Positions 55,825 to 64,000 of a DNA stretch of 64,000 bases are shown piece after piece. The DNA comes from GAS188 sp963713805 (GTDB lineage Bacteria > Pseudomonadota > Alphaproteobacteria > Rhizobiales > Beijerinckiaceae), in contig CAVQNF010000007.1 of assembly GCA_963713805.1 (NCBI GenBank), positions 310,001 to 374,000 of the forward strand, in the 5' to 3' direction. How positions within the stretch are numbered: position 1 is the stretch's first letter; the number at the start of each line of letters is the position of its first letter. The notes under the pieces were generated by a model that was not told the DNA's origin, ran no database searches, and saw only the letters and a program-made list of their open reading frames with translations. The position numbers were made by a program, and so were the translations under genes.

Positions 55825-57532
55825 ATGAAGGTGAAGATGTCCCAATCTCCGCACCTGATCATTGCGGCCCGCCATGCACAGATGTTTCCCAGACTGGAGC
55901 CGGCGGAAATTGATCGCTCGCGTCGTTTCGGTGAAGCCAAATCCTATGCTTCGGGCGAACACGTCGTAAAGGCGGGAGAGGTTGCGCCGGGTCTGATCGT
56001 GATCCTTTCAGGCAAGGTGCAGGTCACGCAAGGCCGGGGGCTCGATCTCCAGGAAACGATCGTCACGCACGGGCCGGGTCACTTCGTGGGTGAACTCGCG
56101 CAGCTCTCCGCCCGCCCTTCGCTCGTGGATGCCGAAGCGCTTGAGCCGGTCGAAGCGTATCGTCATTCCTTCAGACAGGCTGCGAGACCTGATGGTGCAG
56201 GAGGCTGAGCTTGGTGAGCGCATCATGCGAGCGTTGATCCTGCGCCGCGTGGGCTTGCTGGAAAGCGGGGCGAGTGGGCCGATCATCATCGGACAAGCCG
56301 ATCATGCGGACGTACTGCGCTTGCAGGGCTTTCTCGCGCGTAACGGCCAACCGCATCGCGTGCTCGATTCCGATAGCGACTCTTGCGCGAAGACCTTGAT
56401 CGAGCGCTTTCATGTCGACGTGCATCATCTACCCATCGTGCTTTGTCCGAATGGCAAATTGCTGCGCAATCCCAGTGAGAACGAGCTTGCCCGCTGCATC
56501 GGCCTGGTTCGGCGGATCGATGCGACGAAGGTCTATGACGTGGCAATCGTCGGCGCTGGACCGGCGGGATTGGCTGCTGCCGTGTATGCGGCATCGGAGG
56601 GGTTTTCCGTGATCGTGCTCGACTGCCGCGCTTTCGGCGGACAGGCCGGTGCCTCCTCGCGCATTGAGAACTACCTCGGGTTTCCCACGGGCATTTCGGG
56701 GATGGCGCTGATGGCCCGCGCCTACAATCAGGCGCAGAAGTTCGGCGTGGAAATGGCGATACCGGACCAGGCAAATCTATTGCGCGATCGCTTCGAACAG
56801 AACGCCAGACGCTATGTGTTGAATATCGGTGACGACGAGAAGGTGCAGGCGCGCGCGGTGGTCGTGGCAAGCGGCGCGCGCTATCGCCGCCTCGACGTAA
56901 CGAATCTTACTCCGTTCGAAGGATCGTCCGTGCACTACTGGGCCTCGCCGATTGAGGCGCGGCTTTGCAGTGGACAGGAGGTAGTGTTGGTGGGAGCGGG
57001 CAATTCGGCGGGACAGGCGGCGGTGTATCTGGCGAGCCAGACAAAGAAGGTTTGGCTGCTGGCGCGCGGCGAAACCTTGGAGGCGAGCATGTCGCGATAC
57101 CTCGTACAGCGGATCAAGGCACAACCGAACATTGAGGTGCTGACCAAAACTGAAATCACCGCGCTGGAAGGACATGAGGGCAATCTCGAAAGCGTCCGCT
57201 GGCGTGACGGGAGCGGCGAAGAAACGGCTCACTCTATCCGCCACCTGTTTCTGTTCATCGGTGCCGATCCGAACACGGACTGGCTGGCGCAGTGCGACGT
57301 GGCATTAGACGGGAAAGGCTTTGTGCGCACGGGAGGCGATTGCGGAGAAGGGCGCCATCCGCTGGAGACGAGCCTCACCGGCGTGTTCGCCATTGGTGAC
57401 GTGCGCTCCGGTTCCGTCAAACGCGTGGCGGCCGCCGTGGGTGAAGGCGCCCAGGTGGTCGCTGCGCTGCATGCCTATCTTGCGCAAACTGGCGTCGAGG
57501 CCGCCGCGCCTGCGCCGACTGGGAGGTCCTGA
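55825..57532 (+). CDS. Cyclic-nucleotide-binding domain fused to thioredoxin-reductase-like flavoprotein (one frame break)
   Basis: Residues about 10-130 form a CRP-type cyclic-nucleotide-binding domain (VVKAGEVAPGLIVILSGKVQ and HGPGHFVGELAQLSARPSL). A middle domain of about 100 residues is thioredoxin-like (HVDVHHLPIVLCPNGKLLRNP). The C-terminal half is an FAD/NAD(P)H reductase (VAIVGAGPAGLAAAVYAASE, FGGQAGASSRIENYLGFPTG, VVLVGAGNSAGQAAVYLASQ, TGVFAIGDVRSGSVKRVAAA). No CxxC pair is visible at the usual thioredoxin-reductase site. A +1 shift near 56159 splits the first domain; correction gives 568 residues. It converges on the cyo operon. ATG 55825 is chosen; ATG 55801 is also in frame. Confidence 0.82.
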
Positions 57533-57543
57533 TGCTTTCCCGC

Positions 57544-57909
57544 TTACTGCGTCGGCATCGGCATCATGTTGCTGTTGAGATTGGCGATGATCCAGACAGA
57601 GCCGGTGATGACGAGAAAGACGATCAGCACGCCGAAGGCGAGGGCCAGAATATTGTTCGTGCTGTCGGGGCCGCTGCCCAGATGCAGAAAGAAGACGAGG
57701 TGGACGCCGATCTGCGCGAAGGCGAGCACGATCAACCCGACCGGGATGCCCGGCGGCCAGAGCAAATTGGTCTGCGACACGACGAAAGAGGCGATCGTCG
57801 CCAGGATCGCGAGCCCCAGCCCCACCGTGTACGACAGGTAGCTGGCCGTGGGCTCATGCTCTTCGACGCCCGGCGTCCGGTCGTCGAACACGTGCTCGTG
57901 ACCGTCCAT
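57544..57909 (-). CDS. cyoD: Cytochrome o ubiquinol oxidase subunit IV
   Basis: This 121-residue protein has three hydrophobic helices (YTVGLGLAILATIASFVV, GLIVLAFAQIGVHLVFFLHL and LALAFGVLIVFLVITGSVWI). The order and motif IGVHLVFFLHLG match CyoD/QoxD, the small subunit that helps assemble the binuclear centre. ATG 57909 lies 6 bases after the cyoC stop and gives the usual length. It is the last gene of the operon; no cyoE (heme O synthase) follows. Confidence 0.9.
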   Translation of the reverse strand: MDGHEHVFDDRTPGVEEHEPTASYLSYTVGLGLAILATIASFVVSQTNLLWPPGIPVGLIVLAFAQIGVHLVFFLHLGSGPDSTNNILALAFGVLIVFLVITGSVWIIANLNSNMMPMPTQ

Positions 57910-57914
57910 CAATG

Positions 57915-58551
57915 CTAGACTCCCATCAGATAGACCAACGTGAATACCCCGACCCAGACGATGTCCAGCGCGTGCCAGAACAGGCTCCAGCACAACAGGC
58001 GCCGCAGCACGGCGGCTCGCAGGCCCTTGGCGATCACCTGGGCCACCAGATAGACGAGCGCGATCAAACCGCTGGCGACGTGGACGCCGTGCGTGCCGAC
58101 CAAAGTGAAGAAGGCGGACAGAAAGCCGCTGCGCGAGGGTCCGGCGCCCTTCTCGACCATGCCGGCAAATTCCGTGACCTCGATGAACAGAAAGGCCGCA
58201 CCGAGCACGAATGTGAAGACTGCGAAGATCAAGAAGCGCGCCGGCTGCCGCCGTTCGGCGGACAGCGCCCCGAGCCCGCATGTATAGCTCGACAACAACA
58301 GACACATCGTCTCGATGAAAACGTTGCGGAGATTGAACAGCTCGGCTCCGGTCGGTCCGCCGGCGGTATTGCCCCGACAAGACCGCATAGGCCGCGAACA
58401 GCGCCGAGAACATGACCATGTCGCTGAGGATGAAGATCCAGAACCCATAAGCGACGACGACGCGCTTCGGGGCCGGCCCGCCGCCGCCGCGCCCGCGCGC
58501 GAGCTCGGTTGGAACCGCGGTTGGAGCTCTGTCGATTGTTGCCATCGTCAT
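57915..58551 (-). CDS. cyoC: Cytochrome o ubiquinol oxidase subunit III (one frame break)
   Basis: The five-helix subunit III begins FWIFILSDMVMFSALFAAYA near residue 37 and contains NVFIETMCLLLSSYTCGLG and TLVGTHGVHVASGLIALVYL, typical of CyoC. It ends in FWHALDIVWVGVFTLVYLMG. A +1 shift near 58374 (AVLSGNTAGGPTGAELFNLR when joined) splits it; correction gives 211 residues. Start is ATG 58551 or 58545. Confidence 0.91.
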
Positions 58552-58566
58552 GCGGGCTGCCTCACC

Positions 58567-60517
58567 TCACCGGGCCCGTTCCATTTGCGCAACTTCGGCG
58601 GCCGAGATTTCGTGCTCACGCTCGATGCTCCAGCCGGCTATCAGGACCACGATGGCGGCGGCGAGGAAGCCGAGGATCGCCAACCACCAGATGTGCCAGA
58701 TCAGCGAAAAGCCCATGACCACCGCAAAGAAAGCGGTGATGAAACCGGCTGGGCTGTTGCGCGGCATTTCGATCGCTTCATAGGCCGGTTCGGCCGCGGG
58801 CCGCCCGCGTGCGCTTCATGTGCCAGAACGCGTCGATGGTCTCGACCCTGGGCAGCACCGCAAAATTGTAGGCCGGCGGCGGCGACGAGGTCGACCATTC
58901 CAGGGTTCGGCCGTTCCACGGGTCGCCGGTCAGGTCGCGGCGCTGCTCGCGCGTGCGGATGCTGACATAGAGCTGCGCGACCTGGCAGAGGATGCCGCAG
59001 AAAATGACGATGGCGCCGACCTCGGCGACCAGCAGCAGCGGCTGCCAGCTCGGGTCGGGGATGTGCTCCAGGCGCCGGGTCATGCCCATCAGGCCCAGCA
59101 CATAGAGCGGCATGAAGGCGAGATAGAAGCCGATGAGCCAGCACCAGAAGCTGGCCTGGCCCAGGCGTTCGTCGAGGGTGAAGCCGAACGCCTTGGGGAA
59201 CCAGTAGTTGATACCCGCCAGCACGCCGAACACGACGCCGCCGATGATGACATTGTGAAAATGCGCGACCAGGAACGCGCTGTTGTGGAGCACGAAATCG
59301 ACCGGCGGCACCGCCAGCAACACGCCGGTCAGGCCGCCGATGACGAAGGTGACGATGAAGCCGACCGCAAACAGCATCGGCGTCTTGAACACGATCCGGC
59401 CACGGAACATCGTGAACAGCCAGTTGAAGACCTTGACGCCCGTCGGCACCGCGATGATCGACGACATGATCCCGAAGAACGCGTTGACGTCGGCGCCCGC
59501 GCCCATGGTGAAGAAGTGATGCAGCCAGACCATGAAGGAGAGGACGCAAATCCCGAGCGTCGCCCAAACCATCGAGCGGTAGCTGAACAGCGCCTTGCCG
59601 GAAAAGGTCGCGACCACTTCGGAAAAGATGCCGAACGCCGGCAGGATCAGGATGTAGACTTCGGGATGGCCCCACGCCCAGAACAGATTGACATACATCA
59701 TCTGGTTGCCGCCGGCGTCATTGGTGAAGAAATGCATGCCGAGGTAGCGGTCGAGCAGCAGCATCACGAAGGTCGCGGTCAGGATCGGAAAGGCGGCGAC
59801 GATCAGCAGATTTGCGGCGAGCGCGGTCCAGCAGAACACCGGCATGCGGAAATAGGTCATGCCCGGAGCGCGCAATTTGAGGATCGTGGTCACGAAATTG
59901 ATGCCGGTCAGCAACGTGCCGACGCCCGAGATCTGCAACGACCAGAGGTAGTAATCGACGCCGACATCGGGCGAAAAGGCGAGTTCGGAGAGCGGCGGGT
60001 AGCCCATCCAGCCGGTGCGCGCGAAATTGCCGATGACGAGCGACATATTGATCAGCAGCGCGCCCGTCGCGGTGAGCCAGAAGCTGACCGAATTGAGCAC
60101 CGGAAAGGCGACGTCGCGCACGCCGAGCTGCAACGGCACGGCAAAGTTCATCAGGCCGATGACGAGCGGCATCGCCACGAAAAAGATCATGATCGTGCCG
60201 TGCGCCGAGAAGATCTGGTCGTAGTGCTCCGGAGGCAAGTATCCCTGCGCGTCGCCGACCGCGATCGCCTGCTGCGTGCGCATCATGATCGCATCGGAAA
60301 AGCCGCGCAGCAGCATGACCAGGCCGAGCGCCACGTACATGACGCCGATGCGCTTGTGGTCGACGCTGGTCAGCCACTCGCGCCACAGATAGGGCCACCA
60401 GCCCTTTACGGTGACGGTCACGAGGACCGCCAGAATGACGATGCCGACTACCGCTCCGCTGAGCAGCGGCAGCGGCTCGTTGAGCGGAATTGCCGCCCAG
60501 CTCAGCCTTCCCAGCAT
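58567..60517 (-). CDS. cyoB: Cytochrome o ubiquinol oxidase subunit I (one frame break near the end)
   Basis: This is the catalytic heme-copper subunit. Quinol-site residues seen in E. coli CyoB are conserved in LRGFSDAIMMRTQQA and PPEHYDQIFSAHGTIMIFF. The CuB/His-Tyr site is WGHPEVYILILPAFG near residue 280, HHFFTMG near 330, and heme ligands in HFHNVIIGG near 415. A +1 shift near 58793 moves the last 80 residues to another frame (EMPRNSPAGFITAFFAVVMG continues the protein). Correction gives 649 residues. The start ATG follows GGAGG and lies one base after the cyoA stop. Confidence 0.94.
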
Positions 60518-60518
60518 G

Positions 60519-61445
60519 TCAACCTCCCGTCCGACGCACCGGCGAGGACCATTGCGCCCCGACGCCCGCCTTTCCGGGACCCGCCACCGTCTGGTCGAGG
60601 ATGCGCTCGAACAGGTTCGGTTCAACCGAGCGGTAGGTCGTGGGCGGCACGGCTTTGCTCGGCTTTGCCAGCTGCGGCATAGCCGGCATCGTCGAGCGCA
60701 GATCCGGCGCCGCGCGCCTGCTCGAGCCAGGCGTTGAAATCGCCGGCCGGCACCGACTTGACGACGAACCGCATCTCGGAAAAACCGTCGCCGCTGAAAT
60801 TTGCCGAAAAGCCGGGATACTCGCCCGGCTTGTCCGCGAGCAGGTTGAGGTGCGTGGTCATGCCGCCCATCGTGTAGATCTGGCTGCCGAGCTGCGGCAC
60901 GAAGAACGAATTCATCACCGTCGCCGAGGTCAGCCGAAATTCGACCGGCGTTCCGGCCGGGATGACCAGCTGATTGACGGCGGCGACGCCTTGGTCGGGA
61001 TAGATGAACAGCCATTTCCAATCGAGCGCCACGACGTCCACGCGCAGCGGGTCGGCTTTCCCGGAATCGGCGCGCGCGGATCGAGCTGATGGGAACCGAT
61101 CCAGATGACCCCGCCCAGCAAGATCACGGTCAGCGCCGGGATCGACCAGACGACGAACTCGATACGCTCTTCATAGGATTCGTCCGTGCCGCGGTTGGCG
61201 CGGCTGTTGGATGACCGATACCACCAGGCGAACGCCAAGGTGGCCACGATCACGGGAACCACGACGACGAGCATGATCGCCGTCGAATTGATCAGGAGAA
61301 GCCGCTCTGCCGACGCGATCGGCCCTTGCGGATCCAAGACGCCCTCCGGCCGGCAGGAGGCGAGAAGAATGGCGACGCAGGCGACCGGCCAGCGGAGCAA
61401 GCGTGAACGCCGCAGCGGGTGCAGTAAACTGGCTGTTTTCCTCAT
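60519..61445 (-). CDS. cyoA: Cytochrome o ubiquinol oxidase subunit II (two frame breaks)
   Basis: A lipoprotein signal with VACVAILLASC lipobox precedes two membrane helices (STAIMLVVVVPVIVATLAFAWW and IPALTVILLGGVIWIGSHQLD). The periplasmic cupredoxin domain follows: VVALDWKWLFIYPDQGVA and SFFVPQLGSQIYTMGGMTTHL. The CuA ligands of cytochrome c oxidases are absent, as expected for a quinol oxidase. One base seems missing near 61060 and one added near 60678. Correction gives 308 residues ending just before cyoB. ATG 61445 is preferred to in-frame starts at 61460-61466. Confidence 0.88.
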
Positions 61446-61539
61446 CGGACGCCTCAACATGGCCAATTCAAGCAGTGTGTTCAGCGCAATCTTCGCCCTT
61501 ATTTTTACTGTGCTCGTCTCACTGATAACGGCGAAAAAA

Positions 61540-62881
61540 TCAACGAGACGTTTGGCTTCGTAGCTCGGCGACGTTCTTAACAGTGATGTTGGACTGCACT
61601 CCGAAGCGTGCGGTCACATAGTTGGCGACGGCCGCGATTTCCGTATCCGAATAGGCGTTGCCGAACGCCGGCATCGATATGACCCCATCGGGTGTGTGGC
61701 GCGTCGTGCCGGAAATCACGATCTGCACGACATTGGTCGCGGTGCGATCGTTCACGCCGCGCGTGCCCGCAATCGTCGCGAACGGCGACAGCTGGCTGAC
61801 GCCCGTCCAGTCATGACAATGCACGCATGCGCCTTCGAACACGCGTTTGCCGACCGCATCCGCGGTCGCGTTTCCCTCCTTCGGCGAAGCCGGAGCCGGC
61901 GGCGCTAGTTTGGCGGGCAAGTCCGGTGACGCGATTGGAGGGACGCGTTCGCAGATACGTGACCAGCGCGCGGATATCGCTCGAACCAAGTCCGCTCAAA
62001 CTTTGGTCGACGGCTTCGCCCATTGGTCCGGCCGCGGTGCCGCGGCCCTGTGCGTGTCCTGTCGACAAATAATCACGCAACTCATCGTCGCTCCATGCGC
62101 CGACGCCGGAGCCTTTGTCGGAACTGATATTGAAGGCGTACCAGCCGGCGGTGACCGCACCGCGGAATTTATTTCTGTTGTCGAGCGCAAATGCGATATT
62201 GCGCGGCGTGTGGCATTCGCCGCAATGCGCGAGCGCTTCGGCGAGATACGCACCCCTGTTCCATTCCGCGCTCTGCGCCGTGTTGGGCTGAAATCGCCTA
62301 TTTTCGTTGAAGAACGCAGACCAGAAACCCATCAGCCAACGCTGGTTGAACGGAAAAGGAAGCGTGTTCTCCAAGGCGGCGGCGTGCACGGCCGGCAAGC
62401 TGAACAAATAGGCCTTGATCGCAAGCGCGTCATTGTCGGTCATATAGGTATAGGACGGGAACGGCATCGCGGGATAAAGACGCGCACCGTCCGAGCGCAC
62501 CCCGCGCTGCACGGCGTTAAGAAAATCCTGATCGGTGTAATTGCCAATGCCGGTTTCCTTGTCAGGCGTGATGTTAGTCGAGTAAAGCGTCCCGAACGGC
62601 GTGAGAAAGGGGAGTCCGCCGGCATATTCCGCGCCGTCTGGCCGCGGTGTGACAGACCATGCAATCGGCGGCCCGCGCGAGATATTCGCCGCGCTCTGAC
62701 AATGTCGGCATTGGCGAGATCGGCAGGAACGCCGGTTGGATCGGCGGCGCGATAGTCGGCGAGCGCGACAGTCGATCCTCCGGCGAACGCCATCGGTCCT
62801 GGACCGAATGTTTTCCAGGCCAAAGCCGCAGCAGCGATGGCCACGAGCGACGATAGCGAAAGTTGTGCCGCGCGTCCGCAT
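61540..62881 (-). CDS. Triheme cytochrome c, dehydrogenase electron-transfer subunit (four frame breaks)
   Basis: Four +1 shifts (near 62843, 62700, 62638 and 61945) split the gene; correction gives 445 residues. After a signal segment (TTFAIVAVAIAAAALAW), three heme c motifs appear: CMVCH (about 62655), CGECH (about 62219) and CVHCH (about 61822). This three-domain layout is that of the cytochrome subunit of membrane-bound alcohol or aldehyde dehydrogenases, which passes electrons to ubiquinone. It follows the Mo subunit gene by 12 bases on the same strand, so it is the probable electron acceptor of that enzyme, with cyoABCD immediately downstream. Confidence 0.85.
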
Positions 62882-62893
62882 GATGAGTACGCC

Positions 62894-63999
62894 TTAACCG
62901 GCGCCGGCGAGCGCCTTGCGATCGATCGGCAGCCGGCGCAAGCGCGACGCCGGTTGCTGCGTAGATCGCGTTGCGCAATGCAGGCGGCCCGGCGGTTGTG
63001 CCGGTTTCGCCGATGCCGCCTGGGTCTTCGCCGCTCTTGATGACGTGAATGTCGATCTTTGGCACTTCGTCGATGCGCAGCATCCGATAATCGTTGAAGT
63101 TCGATTGCCGGACGCGGCCGCGCTCGATCGTGATTTCGCCGAACAGTGCGGCTGTCAGCCCGAAGATCAGCCCGCCTTGCAGTTGCGCAACGATGGTGTC
63201 GGGATTAACGGCAATGCCGGTATCGACCGCGGACGTGACCCGTCGCAGATGCACCTCGCCGTGCTCATCAACCTCGGCTTCGACCACCGTGGCGATGAAA
63301 CTGCCGAAGGAGGGCTGCGCGCAAACCCCGCGACCGGTCCGCGCCGGCAAAGGCTGACCCCAACCGGATTTTTCCGCAACCAGTTCGAGCGCTGCCTTGA
63401 GTCGCGGCGTCTTGCCGAGCATGCCGATGCGGAATGCGACTCGGATCGGCGCCGGCCTTACGCGCCAGCTCATCCATGAAACATTCGGTCGCAAACACAT
63501 TGTTATTGGGTCCGACGCCGCGCCAGAACCCGGTCGGCACCGCCGGCGGCTCGGCGCGAACATATTCGACCTGGAAGTTCGGAATGTCGTAGGGATTGTC
63601 GACGGCGCTATCGACGGCATCGATATCGATGCCGCCCTGGAAGGCCGCCGGCAGCCAGCGCGCCATAATCGACGAACCGGCCACGCGATATTTCCAGGCA
63701 ACAATTTTGCCGCCCGACAACGTTGCGGAAATCACGTCTCGATAAACCGGACGATAAATGTCGTGCTGGATATCTTCCTCGCGGGTCCAGACGACTTTGA
63801 CCGGCCCGTCAACCTGCTTGCCGATGGAGACGGAGATCGCCACCATGTCGGCTTCAAGCCGGCGCCCGAAACCGCCACCGAGCAGGTGATTGTGCGCCGT
63901 CACCTTATCGAGCGAGAGCCCGGCGGCTTTGGCTGCGTATTGCTGCACCCGCGTCAGCACCTGGGTTCCGGTCCACACTTCGCAGACTGCTCGGCGTGA
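62894..63999 (-). CDS. Molybdenum hydroxylase large subunit (IorB / aldehyde dehydrogenase type), 5' end outside the window, two frame breaks
   Basis: The sequence matches the C-terminal half of xanthine-oxidase-family large subunits of the isoquinoline 1-oxidoreductase beta type: EVWTGTQVLTRVQQYAAKAA, LLGGGFGRRLEADMVAIS (Mo-cofactor loop), GFWRGVGPNNNVFATECFMD, VDTGIAVNPDTIVAQLQGG, and GGIGETGTTAGPPALRNAIY with the catalytic Glu. Shifts of +1 occur near 63455 and 62937; the corrected end is ALRRLPIDRKALAGAG. The gene continues past base 64000; its 2Fe-2S small subunit gene is presumably upstream. Substrates in this family are aldehydes or N-heterocycles. Confidence 0.85.
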
Positions 64000-64000
64000 C

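Noticed and set aside
58820..60682. A 620-codon open frame on the plus strand opposite cyoB/cyoA
   Set aside because: It is rich in Arg, His, Asp and Glu with no family features, and it lies opposite strongly conserved cyo genes. It is a GC-driven shadow.

Overview
The window reads as chromosomal DNA of a GC-rich alphaproteobacterium, most likely order Hyphomicrobiales. The clues are a MipZ-type division ATPase, the gene order rlpA / D,D-carboxypeptidase / tmk / holB / metG / tatD / MBL hydrolase, the order trpD-trpC-moaC-moeA, an hflK-hflC-DUF2065-degP operon, and a palindromic intergenic repeat of a kind I recall from Rhizobiales. A Beijerinckiaceae-like relative is possible, but I cannot prove it from sequence alone.

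Layout. 0-2 kb: two small-molecule transporters. 2-5 kb: urease accessory genes ureE, ureF and ureG, with a PLP dehydratase gene between ureE and ureF. 5.1-8.9 kb: an ECF sigma factor, its membrane anti-sigma factor, a secreted S8 peptidase-like protein and a divergent glycine-rich exported protein. 9-14 kb: a Tat-exported dienelactone hydrolase, a four-gene lipid-linked sugar module (ArnT-like transferase, PAP2 phosphatase, GT2, LAB_N protein) and a hydroxyacid dehydrogenase. 15-19.5 kb: a damaged UgpC-type ATPase gene, a Cys-rich exported protein, yidD, and mipZ running in frame into a Leu/Ile/Val-type binding protein. 19.6-26 kb: thrS, folA, hflKC, DUF2065 and degP. 26.4-29.1 kb: a MocR regulator divergent from a polytopic membrane protein. 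29.3-36.9 kb: the MBL/tatD/metG/holB/tmk/carboxypeptidase/rlpA block. 37-40.6 kb: urease structural genes ureDABC, about 32 kb from ureEFG. 41-45.3 kb: trpDC-moaC and moeA, separated by a GlcG-family gene and palindromic repeats. 45.4-54.4 kb: hemB, an orphan LivH-like permease, small housekeeping genes, ilvD and pcm. 54.56 kb: tRNA-Cys(GCA). 54.7-64 kb: an accessory-looking block with a hydrolase, a cNMP-binding/flavin reductase fusion, a complete cyoABCD bo3-type quinol oxidase, a triheme cytochrome c and the start of a molybdenum aldehyde-oxidase-type subunit.

Functional links. UreDABC plus UreEFG form a complete urease and Ni-insertion set, although split. The Mo hydroxylase, triheme cytochrome c and Cyo oxidase could together form a periplasmic aldehyde-to-quinone-to-oxygen chain. 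The 10-13.7 kb genes look like a lipid A or lipid-linked sugar decoration pathway.

Data quality. At least 29 single-base frame breaks interrupt otherwise well conserved genes. I read 28 as +1 insertions and one as a -1 deletion. Correcting them restores normal family lengths, so I interpret most as sequencing or assembly errors rather than decay. The damaged genes are therefore reported as whole genes, with approximate break positions. Coordinates near breaks carry an uncertainty of a few bases.
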